Assembly (NCBI GenBank): GCA_958439195.1
Contig: OY288157.1
Coordinates: 372,001-436,000 of the forward strand
Direction: 5' to 3'
From: an uncultured Paracoccaceae bacterium
GTDB lineage: Bacteria; Pseudomonadota; Alphaproteobacteria; Rhodobacterales; Rhodobacteraceae
DNA: 64,000 bases
Within the stretch, counting starts at the first letter, position 1. Each line of letters opens with the position of its first letter. A program made the translations under genes and the position numbers. Under the pieces are notes generated by a model. That model was not told where the DNA came from and did not search any database. It was given only the letters and a program-made list of their open reading frames with translations. Positions 1 to 8,016 of the stretch are shown one piece after another.

Positions 1-490
1 GCAATGGCGCGGGCTGGTCAAGGTGACGGGGACCGAGGCCGCGATGGCCGATGTGGCGCTGCGGTCAGGGCTGGATCTGGCGCGCGAGGGGAACCGTTGG
101 TTGGCGCGGAAGGACATCACGGCGGCGCTGGCACCGTGGTTTGCGGCGCGGCGGTTGTCCGAGGTGGGGCCGCTGTTTGACGGGGCCGGGCTGACTTGGT
201 CGGTGTTTCGCAGCTTTTCCGGGGCGGTGGCGGAAGACCCGGACCTGTCGCCCGACAATCCGATGTTTACGATGCTGGATCAGCCGGGGATCGGGCGGTT
301 GCCGGTGCCGGGATCGCCGGTGACGTTTTCCGATATGGCGCGGATGGGTCCGGTGGCGGCCCCGGTATTGGGCGAACATACCGAGGAGATATTGGCCGAC
401 CTGCTGGGCCTTGGGTCCGGGCAGATCGGCAAGCTGGTGGATGCGGGCGTGGTGGCGCAGGGGATCAGGCCGGCGGTGCGGGCGGCCTGA
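1..490 (+). CDS. Class III CoA-transferase (CaiB/BaiF), C-terminal part; possibly 2-methylfumaryl-CoA isomerase
   Basis: The reading frame is open from base 2 to a TGA at 488-490, so the gene starts before the window and only about 162 C-terminal residues are visible. The text resembles the C-terminal lobe of CaiB/BaiF (family III) CoA-transferases, which move CoA between carboxylic acids: it has the segments DPDLSPDNPMF, LDQPGIGRLPVPGSP and APVLGEHTEEIL, the last being the typical 'L-G-E-H-T' ending. From memory the DNPMF/LDQPGIGRLPVPG wording is closest to mesaconyl-CoA C1-C4 CoA transferase (2-methylfumaryl-CoA isomerase), but the substrate cannot be fixed from this fragment. It converges on the oxidoreductase gene that ends at 506. 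Confidence 0.7.
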   Translation, partial: QWRGLVKVTGTEAAMADVALRSGLDLAREGNRWLARKDITAALAPWFAARRLSEVGPLFDGAGLTWSVFRSFSGAVAEDPDLSPDNPMFTMLDQPGIGRLPVPGSPVTFSDMARMGPVAAPVLGEHTEEILADLLGLGSGQIGKLVDAGVVAQGIRPAVRAA

Positions 491-505
491 TCCCCTGCCC
501 CACGG

Positions 506-1345
506 TTATGCCAGCGCGGCAGCGACCGTGGTGGCCATTGGCGTGGTGGGCCGCCCAATCAGGCGCGAGAGGGTGCGGCTGTCATTGAACAGCGCGCCTG
601 CTGCGGCCCGAACATCGCTGTCGGCAAGGACATGGGCAAAGCCTGCGGGCAGACCGAAGGATTGCAAGATGCCAGCATAGGTTTCGGGCGGCAGATCGGT
701 GTAGGGGATCGCTTTCCCGGTCTGGCGCGATACCTCGGCCGCGAAGTCGGCAAGGCTGTAGGCCGTGTCACCTGCGAGTTCGTAGACGGCGTTGTCCTGC
801 GCGTCACTGGCCGAGGTGACGGCAATCGCGTCAGCATAATCCGCGCGGGCGGCGGCGGAAAAGCGCCCTTCCCCGGCAGACCCGATCAGCGCGCCAGCGG
901 CAATGGCCCCGGCAAGGCTGCCGGTGTGGTTTTCCGTATACCAGCCGTTGCGCAGGAAGGTGTAGGTCAGGCCAGAGGCCAGGATCGCCGCCTCTGTCGC
1001 CTTGTGATCGGCGGCGAGCAGCATGGGCGAGGTATCGGCGTGGAGCAGGCTGGTATAAACGATGCGCGAAACACCTGCGGCCTTGGCAGAGGCGATGACA
1101 GCACGGTGTTGACCTGCGCGGTCGTTGAAATCATTGGACGAGATCAGGACCAGCGTCGTGACACCGACAAGTGCCGCGGCATGTTGGGAATGGGCTGTGT
1201 AATCGAAGGCGCGCGTTTCGATGTGCAGATCGGCGGCCTTGGCCGGGTCGCGCGCCAATCCGATGGGGGTGATGCCGCGCGATTGCAGGCTGGCGATGGC
1301 GAGGCGGCCAAGCTGGCCGGTGGCGCCGGTGATGGCGATGGTCAT
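506..1345 (-). CDS. NmrA/QorB-like NAD(P)H-binding oxidoreductase
   Basis: A 279-residue atypical short-chain dehydrogenase of the NmrA/QorB type. The N-terminal GATGQLG (residues 7-13) is the GxxGxxG dinucleotide-binding motif; the rest fits a single Rossmann fold with the family's variable C-terminal lobe. E. coli QorB (YtfG) is an NADPH:quinone oxidoreductase, and here as in E. coli the gene is divergent from an HxlR-type regulator, so a role in quinone or electrophile detoxification is the best guess. The frame stays open 24 codons further upstream, but the ATG at 1345 is chosen because it has a GGAG-like ribosome site (AACGGAGC) about 8 bases ahead and begins directly with the fold. Cytoplasmic, no signal peptide. 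Confidence 0.8.
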   Translation of the reverse strand: MTIAITGATGQLGRLAIASLQSRGITPIGLARDPAKAADLHIETRAFDYTAHSQHAAALVGVTTLVLISSNDFNDRAGQHRAVIASAKAAGVSRIVYTSLLHADTSPMLLAADHKATEAAILASGLTYTFLRNGWYTENHTGSLAGAIAAGALIGSAGEGRFSAAARADYADAIAVTSASDAQDNAVYELAGDTAYSLADFAAEVSRQTGKAIPYTDLPPETYAGILQSFGLPAGFAHVLADSDVRAAAGALFNDSRTLSRLIGRPTTPMATTVAAALA

Positions 1346-1408
1346 GGGGATGCTCCGTTCCTTGGATGTCATGGGCATCAGATGAGGGCTTAACTTCCGA
1401 AAGAGAAG

Positions 1409-1428
1409 TACATACATTTTGGTAAGTA
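1409..1428. promoter_or_regulatory. Inverted repeat, probable HxlR-family operator
   Basis: TACATAC (1409-1415) and GTAAGTA (1422-1428) form a 7-6-7 inverted repeat with one mismatch. It lies in the AT-rich gap between the divergent oxidoreductase and HxlR genes, 25 bases ahead of the regulator's ATG. HxlR regulators of the YodB/HypR/QorR type bind such short inverted repeats in their own divergent promoters. The sequence shows the repeat; the binding protein is inferred. Confidence 0.6.
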
Positions 1429-1453
1429 TAATTTTAATCTAGGAGCCCTTGCC

Positions 1454-1831
1454 ATGAAGGACTTGCCCGCCCTGCCGCCCGACCATGAGGCGAATGTGCT
1501 GCACCCGCTTTGCCCGTCACGGCTGGTGCTGGCGCATTTGACGAGCCGTTGGGGGGCGCTGATTCTGGTGGCGCTGGAGGGGCGCACGCTGCGGTTTTCA
1601 CAACTGCGCCGCGCCTTGGGGAATGTGAGCGAGCGGATGCTGGCGCAGACCTTGCAGGGGTTGGAGACCGACGGGATGGTGCGGCGGGTGGCGCATGACG
1701 TGGTGCCGCCGCATGTGGACTATTCGCTGACTCCGATGGGTGAGGAGGCGGCCGGGTTGGTAAAGGGATTGGCGCGCTGGGTGGAGGGGCGGTTGCCGGA
1801 GATCATGGCCTTGCGGGCGGCGCGCGGCTGA
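1454..1831 (+). CDS. HxlR-family winged-helix transcriptional regulator
   Basis: A 125-residue HxlR/MarR-like regulator. The winged-helix core runs from RLVLAHLTSRWGALIL through LRFSQLRRALGNVSERML to the wing before DYSLTPMGEE, all HxlR hallmarks. Cys20 in the motif L-C-P-S sits where HypR and YodB carry their redox-sensing cysteine, so sensing of quinones or oxidants is plausible. It is divergent from the QorB-like oxidoreductase and probably represses it through the palindrome at 1409-1428, the same pairing as E. coli ytfG/ytfH. The ATG at 1454 has AGGAG eight bases upstream. It ends 49 bases from the end of the convergent hflX, with no clear hairpin terminator between them. Confidence 0.88.
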   Translation: MKDLPALPPDHEANVLHPLCPSRLVLAHLTSRWGALILVALEGRTLRFSQLRRALGNVSERMLAQTLQGLETDGMVRRVAHDVVPPHVDYSLTPMGEEAAGLVKGLARWVEGRLPEIMALRAARG

Positions 1832-1879
1832 TCGGTTACATTTTCGGTGTTTGGGCCAAGCTGTAGCGGCGGGCGCGGT

Positions 1880-3178
1880 TCAGCCCAGTTCGCGGTAACG
1901 CTTTTCCTGACGGGCAGTCCAGCGGACGGTGACGGCAAAGCCTGTGTCGGTGGGGGTTTCCGATAGGACCACCCCTTCGCCATGCAGCCAGGCGCGACGG
2001 CGGCCATCGGTGAAAGGCACGGCCAGAAGGCGTTCGGATTTTTCTTCATCAAAGGCTGCGCTGACCGCTTTCAACAAGCCGTCAATGCCTTCGCCGGTGA
2101 GGGCGGAAATGGGGAACACCCGGTCGCGCGTGGCGGCCTGAACGGTCAGCGCCTCGCGCTGGCTGGGATCGACCAGATCGAGTTTGTTCCAGATTTCAAA
2201 TTGCGGGGTGGCCGGGCCAACGCCAAGCGATTGCAAGATGTCGGCCACATCGGCGGCCTGTTCGTTGGTTTCGGGATGCGCGATGTCGCGGACATGAAGG
2301 ATGAGATCGGCCTCCAACACCTCTTCCAGCGTGGCGCGAAAGGCGGCGACAAGTTGGGTGGGCAGGTCAGAGATGAAACCCACTGTATCGGACAGGATCA
2401 CCTTGCGGCCCGATGGCAGGGTCACGCCGCGCATGGTGGGATCAAGCGTGGCGAAAAGCATGTCCTTTGCCAGAACCTCTGCCCCGGTGGCGCGGTTGAA
2501 CAGCGTGCTTTTGCCCGCATTGGTGTAGCCCACAAGGGCCACGATGGGGAAAGGCACCTTGCGCCGGGCGGCACGGTGCAGTTCGCGGGTTTTCACCACC
2601 TTGTCGAGTTGGCGTTTGAGGCGGATCACCTGATCGTCGATGGCCCGGCGGTCGGCCTCGATCTGCGTTTCGCCGGGGCCGCCGACAAAGCCGAAACCAC
2701 CCCGCTGGCGTTCAAGGTGGGTCCAGGCGCGCACGAGGCGGGTGCGTTGATAGCTGAGGGCGGCGAGTTCCACCTGAAGCACACCTTCGCGGGTGCGGGC
2801 GCGGTCAGCAAAAATTTCCAGGATCAGGCCGGTCCGGTCAAGCAATTTGACCCCCCATTCCTTTTCCAGATTGCGCTGCTGGACCGGGGAAACAGGGCCG
2901 TCGACTAGGACGAGGGCAATGTCTTCGGCCTTGAAGCGGGCCTTCAGGTCTTCGACCTTGCCAGAGCCGAACAGCATGCCGGGATGGACGCGGGGCAGAC
3001 GGATCACGTCACCGCCGACGACATCCAGTTCCGGCAGGGCATTCGCCAGGCTGATCGCTTCGGCGAGACCATGTTCGGGCAGGCGGCGCGATTTCGAAGA
3101 GCGGATGTCGGGATGCAGGACAAACGCGCGTGTGGCGCGGGCCGCCGTAGAGCGGTCGCGTTCAACCCGCTCTGTCAA
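1880..3178 (-). CDS. hflX: GTPase HflX, ribosome-associated
   Basis: HflX binds the 50S subunit and, in E. coli, splits stalled or heat-damaged ribosomes. The 432-residue product has the N-terminal HflX domain (about 18-200, with GGFGFVGGPGETQIE) and a Ras-like G domain: G1 GYTNAGKST at 217-225, G3 DTVGF and G4 NKLD. It follows hfq by 41 bases as the last gene of the ntr-trk-hfq-hflX run, as in many alphaproteobacteria. The start is uncertain: no ATG or GTG lies near the expected N-terminus. The first candidate is TTG at 3178, but the frame stays open to the hfq stop and would add an acidic leader reading ISDLPEDDDDDFPL from an ATT that overlaps the hfq TGA. Confidence 0.95.
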   Translation of the reverse strand: MTERVERDRSTAARATRAFVLHPDIRSSKSRRLPEHGLAEAISLANALPELDVVGGDVIRLPRVHPGMLFGSGKVEDLKARFKAEDIALVLVDGPVSPVQQRNLEKEWGVKLLDRTGLILEIFADRARTREGVLQVELAALSYQRTRLVRAWTHLERQRGGFGFVGGPGETQIEADRRAIDDQVIRLKRQLDKVVKTRELHRAARRKVPFPIVALVGYTNAGKSTLFNRATGAEVLAKDMLFATLDPTMRGVTLPSGRKVILSDTVGFISDLPTQLVAAFRATLEEVLEADLILHVRDIAHPETNEQAADVADILQSLGVGPATPQFEIWNKLDLVDPSQREALTVQAATRDRVFPISALTGEGIDGLLKAVSAAFDEEKSERLLAVPFTDGRRRAWLHGEGVVLSETPTDTGFAVTVRWTARQEKRYRELG

Positions 3179-3219
3179 AAGCGGGAAATCGTCATCATCA
3201 TCTTCAGGCAGGTCTGAAA

Positions 3220-3453
3220 TCAGTCTTCGCCTTCATAGAGATTGATCGGTGCGCCTGGCATGATGGTCGAAATCGCATGTTTGTAAACGAGCTGCGATTG
3301 GCCATCGCGGCGCAGCAGCACGCAGAAATTGTCGAACCAGGTGATGACCCCCTGCAACTTTACCCCGTTTATCAGGAAGATTGTCACCGGAACCTTGGCT
3401 TTGCGAACATGGTTAAGAAACGCGTCTTGCAAATTTTGCTTATCGCCGGCCAT
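3220..3453 (-). CDS. hfq: RNA chaperone Hfq
   Basis: A 77-residue Sm-like protein; alphaproteobacterial Hfq proteins are of this length because they lack the long C-terminal tail of E. coli Hfq. The Sm1 part (FLNHVRKAKVPVTIFLING) and the Sm2 signature YKHAISTIMP are intact, including the KH pair that lines the RNA-binding pore. It pairs small RNAs with mRNAs in the cytoplasm. The ATG at 3453 is preceded by AAAGGC. An in-frame extension to 3558 is not Hfq-like and was discarded. The 155-base gap to trkH is larger than between the other genes of this cluster, so hfq probably also has its own promoter. Confidence 0.97.
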   Translation of the reverse strand: MAGDKQNLQDAFLNHVRKAKVPVTIFLINGVKLQGVITWFDNFCVLLRRDGQSQLVYKHAISTIMPGAPINLYEGED

Positions 3454-3608
3454 TTTTGTCTTTGCCTTTGTTATTGGTCTTGTCGCGCGCGGATTGGACA
3501 CCCGTTCCCTCAGCCCGGGTTCCGTCCAACCGAGCGAAGTATGTAACGCCTTGCGCACAGTTTCCAGCCCAAAAACAGAGTTTTAGGTGGCTGTGACGGA
3601 TGCGCCGT

Positions 3609-5132
3609 TCAGTTGCGCCAACTGTCCGGGGCGAGGAGAACAAGAATCGCCAAAAGCTCCAGTCGTCCGATTACCATGGCGATGCCCAGTATGGCCTTGG
3701 CGGTGGCTGGCAGCAGTGCAAGGGCGATGGGATCGGTGGCGGCAACGCTGGTCAAGGGGCCGGTCGTGGTGAGCGCGCCAAGCGTGAGGATCAGGGCGGT
3801 TTCAAATTCGATCCCCACAAGGGCGAGCGCGGCCACGAGAATCGCAATGGACAACGCAAAGAGCATGAAGAAGATCCAGGCCAGATAGGCCCCTTCGCGG
3901 CGCAGGCGGCGGGCGGATTGGCCGGAGCCGCCCACCGAATTGGGGTGGATCAGGCGATCGAGTTCGCGTTCGCCATGCCGAAAGAGCGCGTAGACGCGCA
4001 ACAGTTTCACCCCGCCCGCCGTGGTGGCGATGCCACCGCCAAAGATGGCGAGACCCGCCAGAACAAGGCCCGGCGTTTCAAGGCCCGACCAGTTGCGCGC
4101 CGTGACCCAATCGGCGGAGGTAAAGCCGGTGGTGGTGAGGAAGGACAGCGTGGTGAACACCGCCCCCCACAAGGCGCGCAGACCGGCAATGAAATCGCCC
4201 TGCGCGAATTCTGTGCCATCCGTGGCGGCAAGCCAGTGGCGCAGGAAAAGGACCAGCGGGATGAACGCCAAAAGGACCAGCGACATGCGCAGTTCGGAAT
4301 CATCGACAATCCGGGTGCCGGGATCGTAGGAAAACGATCCCGGCCAAAGGCGGCGGGTGACCGCAAGGAATAGAGCGATGAAGATTGCAGCTTCGGCCAG
4401 GAAGGTGGGACCTTCAACCGGAAGCCCGCCTGACGGGCTGATGCCAGAGGTTGATATGGTGGACATGGCATGGATCAGGGCCGGGAAATTGGGTTGGCCC
4501 GCGATCAGCAGAAGAACCCAAAGCCCCACGGTAACACCGGCATAGACGGGCAGGATGGCCGCCGCCTGCCGGGCCACGCGGCGGGCGGGATCGGCGGTGG
4601 CGGTGATCTGCGACAAACCTTCGGCACCACGACCGGGAACGCGGCCTGACATCACCTCGATCCCGCCAAGGGTCATGGGGGCAAGGATGGCGACGGCGGC
4701 CACAAGGATGAAGAAGCCGCCCATCCAGCCAACCTGTCCGCGCCAAAGATGGATGGAAGGCGGCAGTCGGTCGGGGGCGTAAAGCGTGGCACCGGTGGTG
4801 GTGAAGGAAGAAATCATCTCAAGCCAGGCATTGGCCCAGCTTGTATCCGGCAGGGCCTGGATCACGGGCAGCGCCATAAGCACCGGCAAGACGGCATAGG
4901 CCGCCACCAACGCCGTAAGGTTGGCACGGGCGGGGTTGCGGGCGCGGTGGTTGACGGTGGCAAGGCCGATCATGCCGGTCAGGATCAGCAGGATGATGCC
5001 GGAGTAGAAGAAGGCGCGCGCGGTATCGTGGTCGCGCAGAATGACGGCATGGGCGGCGGGCAGCCACATCGACAGCGCGGTGATCCCCATAAGAAGGACC
5101 AACAGCGGCAGTTCCGACAAGCGGCGCCACAT
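3609..5132 (-). CDS. trkH: Trk-type potassium uptake transporter, membrane subunit TrkH
   Basis: A 507-residue polytopic inner-membrane protein of the TrkH/KtrB family, which takes up K+ through four pore loops. Hydrophobic segments run along the whole length, starting at LPLLVLLMGITALSMWL. Filter-like segments with the T-T-G signature are visible (SSFTTTGATLYAP, TISTSGISPSGG, LTTTGFTSADW, LTTTGPLTS), as expected for the four repeats. It starts two bases after the trkA stop, so the two are co-transcribed and probably translationally coupled; TrkA gates the TrkH channel. Length and pore signatures match the family; no sign of damage. Confidence 0.95.
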   Translation of the reverse strand: MWRRLSELPLLVLLMGITALSMWLPAAHAVILRDHDTARAFFYSGIILLILTGMIGLATVNHRARNPARANLTALVAAYAVLPVLMALPVIQALPDTSWANAWLEMISSFTTTGATLYAPDRLPPSIHLWRGQVGWMGGFFILVAAVAILAPMTLGGIEVMSGRVPGRGAEGLSQITATADPARRVARQAAAILPVYAGVTVGLWVLLLIAGQPNFPALIHAMSTISTSGISPSGGLPVEGPTFLAEAAIFIALFLAVTRRLWPGSFSYDPGTRIVDDSELRMSLVLLAFIPLVLFLRHWLAATDGTEFAQGDFIAGLRALWGAVFTTLSFLTTTGFTSADWVTARNWSGLETPGLVLAGLAIFGGGIATTAGGVKLLRVYALFRHGERELDRLIHPNSVGGSGQSARRLRREGAYLAWIFFMLFALSIAILVAALALVGIEFETALILTLGALTTTGPLTSVAATDPIALALLPATAKAILGIAMVIGRLELLAILVLLAPDSWRN

Positions 5133-5134
5133 GA

Positions 5135-6511
5135 TCAGAAAAAGTCGATGGAGACTTGCAGCAAGCGTTCCACCTCGCGCACGTCTTTGGCCATGGTAAA
5201 GAGGGCGATGACATCGCCCGCCTCAATCCGCGTGTCACCGGTGGGCTTGAGAACCTTATCGCCCTTCATCAACGCGCCGACCAGCACGCCTTCGGGAAAT
5301 TCGATGTCGCGGATCTGGCGACCGGCGAGGGGTGAGGTCGACAGAACCTGGGCTTCGATCATTTCCGCCTCGGCATCGCCAAGGGAATAGATGGCGCGCA
5401 CCTTGCCGTGGCGGATGTGGCGCAGGATGGACGATACGGTGGTGGCGCGCGGGTTGATATAGGCGTCAATGTCCAGCGGCCCCATCAGGGGGGCGAGCGT
5501 CGGATCGTTGACCAGCGCGATGGACATGGGGCAGCCCGCCTGTTTCGCGCGAACCGACACAAGAAGGTTGGTCTTGTCGTCATCCGTCACGGCCAGCACG
5601 GCATCGGCGCGGTCGATGGATGCCTCAAGGAGGATGTCCATATCCATGCCATCGCCGTTCAGCACGATGGTGCGTTCGAGGCTGTCGGCGGCGCGTTCGG
5701 CGCAGGCACGGTTTTTTTCGATGATCTTGCAGCGCACCCGGTCTGTCCGGCGTTCCAGCGCACGGGCCACGCCAAGGCCCACATTGCCGCCACCTATGAT
5801 GACGATGCGTTCCTGTTTCTTGGTCTGTTTGCCAAAGATTTCCAGCGTGCGATTGACGTCTTCGGAATGGGTAAAGACGTAGATCTGATCATCGGGGAAC
5901 AGTTGATCGCCCGGATCGGGGGCAAAGAGCCGACCTTCGCGCCGCACGCCCACCACGATGGCGCGCAGGGTGGAAAAAAGATCGCTGAGTTGGCGCAGGG
6001 GCGTGTTGATGACGGGGCAATCCTCATCCAGTTGGATGCCCAAAAGCTGGGCGCGGCCCAGCATGAAACTTTCGGTATCAAAGGTGGCGGGTGCGGCAAG
6101 GCGTTGCAGCGCCGCCTCGGCCACCTCGCGTTCGGGGGAGATCACCACGTCAATGGGCAGATGGTCGCGGCGGTAAAGATCGGAATAGATGGCATCCAGA
6201 TAGGATTGCGCCCGCAGGCGGGCAATCTTGCGCGGGACGGAGAAGATGGCATGGGCCACCTCACACGCGACCATGTTCACCTCATCGGAATGGGTGGCGG
6301 CGATGATCATGTCGGCATCACGCGCGCCCGCACGTTCCAGCACATCGGGATAGGAGGCAAAGCCCACGACACCCTGCACATCGAGCGTATCCGTGGCGCG
6401 GCGGACGAGGTCTGCGTTCACATCGACCAGCGTCACGTCGTTTTTTTCGCCGGACAGTTGGCGGGCGATCTGCCAACCCACCTGCCCTGCCCCGCAGATG
6501 ATCACCTTCAT
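5135..6511 (-). CDS. trkA: Trk potassium transport regulatory subunit TrkA
   Basis: A 458-residue peripheral protein on the cytoplasmic side of TrkH. It has the usual duplicated architecture of RCK-N, RCK-C, RCK-N, RCK-C. The first Rossmann motif is GAGQVG (residues 7-12) and the second is GGGNVG near residue 240; each binds NAD(H) or ATP/ADP and controls the TrkH pore. It lies between ntrX and trkH, a placement conserved in Rhodobacter and related genera, and could be read from the upstream ntr genes as well as from a promoter in the 77-base gap ahead of it. Confidence 0.95.
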   Translation of the reverse strand: MKVIICGAGQVGWQIARQLSGEKNDVTLVDVNADLVRRATDTLDVQGVVGFASYPDVLERAGARDADMIIAATHSDEVNMVACEVAHAIFSVPRKIARLRAQSYLDAIYSDLYRRDHLPIDVVISPEREVAEAALQRLAAPATFDTESFMLGRAQLLGIQLDEDCPVINTPLRQLSDLFSTLRAIVVGVRREGRLFAPDPGDQLFPDDQIYVFTHSEDVNRTLEIFGKQTKKQERIVIIGGGNVGLGVARALERRTDRVRCKIIEKNRACAERAADSLERTIVLNGDGMDMDILLEASIDRADAVLAVTDDDKTNLLVSVRAKQAGCPMSIALVNDPTLAPLMGPLDIDAYINPRATTVSSILRHIRHGKVRAIYSLGDAEAEMIEAQVLSTSPLAGRQIRDIEFPEGVLVGALMKGDKVLKPTGDTRIEAGDVIALFTMAKDVREVERLLQVSIDFF

Positions 6512-6588
6512 GCCTGCCTCCGGTTCACCGCGCCCCCTGAGTGGCAGATGGAAGGCGGGTGGTCAATGGATGGTGCCACGGGCGGCGA

Positions 6589-8013
6589 TCACGCCTCTTC
6601 GCCTTCATCCTCGTCCATGTCTTCGTCCAACCGGGCCATGCGGCCGCCGCTTTTGGAAGTGGTGACAACACCAAGGGATTTGAGTTTGCGGTGCAGCGCC
6701 GAGCGTTCCATGCCGACAAAGCTGGCGGTGCGGCTGATGTTGCCGCCGAAGCGGTTGATCTGGGTAAGCAGGTATTCGCGTTCAAACACCTCGCGCGCTT
6801 CGCGCAGGGGCAGCGTGGCCATCGCGCCGCCAAGGACGAGGCGGCCGGATTCGCCTTCGGGCGCGTCCTGGCCCGGCAATTCGCGGGCGTCGATGGGGCC
6901 TGCGCCATCGCCCAAGATCAGCACCCGTTCGATCACATTGCGCAACTGGCGCACATTGCCGGGCCAGGGCATGGTTTGCAAAAGGGCCTCTGCCTCGGTT
7001 GACAGGGTGCGCAGAGGCAGGCCCTGGCTGCGGTGGAACATGTCGATGAAATGGCGGGTCAGTTCGGGGATGTCCTCGCGCCGATCTTCAAGGCTTGGAA
7101 CCGGGATCGGGACGACGTTGAGCCGGTCATAAAGTTCCTGGCGGAAGCGACCTGCGCTGATTTCGGTGCGCAGATCGCGGGTGGTGGAGGAGATGACGCG
7201 CAGGTCGACGCGGACCTTGTCGGTTCCCCCTGCCCTTGTGAATTGCTGTTCCACCAGCACACGCAGGATTTTCGATTGGGTGCCAAGCGGCATGTCGGCC
7301 ACTTCGTCAAAATAGACGACGCCACCATGCGCCTGTTCCAGAAGGCCCTTTTCCACGCCGCGTTCCGGCGTTTCGCGCCCGAAAAGCACCTCTTCCATGC
7401 GTTCGGGTTCGATCGTGGCCGAGGAGACGGAAACAAAGGGGGCGCTGGCGCGGTTGGAATAGGAATGGATGAAACGGGCGGCCATTTCCTTTCCCGATCC
7501 GGCGGGACCGGTCAGCATGACGCGGCCATTCGATTTGGTAACCTTTTCCAGCTGCGATTTCAGGGCCTTGAACGCCGGGCTGGACCCGAGCATTTCGGAC
7601 GAGGTCACATCCTTGCGGCGCAGTTCAGAATTTTCGCGGCGCAGGCGGGAGGTTTCCATCGCACGGCTGACGACGACCATCAACTGATCGATGTTGAACG
7701 GCTTTTCGATAAAGTCGTAGGCACCCTGCTTGATTGCGGCGACGGCGATTTCGATATTTCCGTGACCTGAAATAATGACCACGGGCACATCCGGGTTGTC
7801 GCGTTTCACGGTTTTCAGGATGTCGATCCCGTCCATCCGGCTGTCTTTCAGCCAGATATCAAGGATCATCAGCGCCGGAGGTTCGGCATTGATTTCGGCC
7901 ATGCAATCGTCGGAATTTCCGGCGAGACGGACGAGGAAACCTTCGTCCTTGAGAATATCCCCGATCAATTCGCGGATGTCTTTTTCATCGTCTACAATCA
8001 GAATGCTGCTCAT
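6589..8013 (-). CDS. ntrX: NtrX, response regulator without the sigma54 contact loop
   Basis: A 474-residue NtrC-family response regulator: receiver domain (residues 1-120; phosphorylatable Asp in LMILDIWL, Lys in FIEKPF), AAA+ domain (Walker A GPAGSGKE) and a C-terminal Fis-type helix-turn-helix (NISRTASFVGMERSALHRKL). Partner of the NtrY kinase encoded three bases upstream. The GAFTGA loop that AAA+ activators use to grip sigma54 is absent: the corresponding stretch reads FGRETPERGVEKG. The Walker A ends in GKE rather than GKS/T. NtrX here is therefore expected to act as a DNA-binding regulator with ordinary RNA polymerase or as a repressor. NtrYX proteins control nitrogen, redox and envelope responses in alphaproteobacteria. 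Confidence 0.93.
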   Translation of the reverse strand: MSSILIVDDEKDIRELIGDILKDEGFLVRLAGNSDDCMAEINAEPPALMILDIWLKDSRMDGIDILKTVKRDNPDVPVVIISGHGNIEIAVAAIKQGAYDFIEKPFNIDQLMVVVSRAMETSRLRRENSELRRKDVTSSEMLGSSPAFKALKSQLEKVTKSNGRVMLTGPAGSGKEMAARFIHSYSNRASAPFVSVSSATIEPERMEEVLFGRETPERGVEKGLLEQAHGGVVYFDEVADMPLGTQSKILRVLVEQQFTRAGGTDKVRVDLRVISSTTRDLRTEISAGRFRQELYDRLNVVPIPVPSLEDRREDIPELTRHFIDMFHRSQGLPLRTLSTEAEALLQTMPWPGNVRQLRNVIERVLILGDGAGPIDARELPGQDAPEGESGRLVLGGAMATLPLREAREVFEREYLLTQINRFGGNISRTASFVGMERSALHRKLKSLGVVTTSKSGGRMARLDEDMDEDEGEEA

Positions 8014-8016
8014 GAC

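Noticed and set aside
5408..7132. A 574-codon plus-strand open frame opposite trkA and ntrX
   Set aside because: It mirrors the real genes on the other strand; long antisense frames are common in high-GC DNA with strong third-position bias, and the translation has no recognisable domain.
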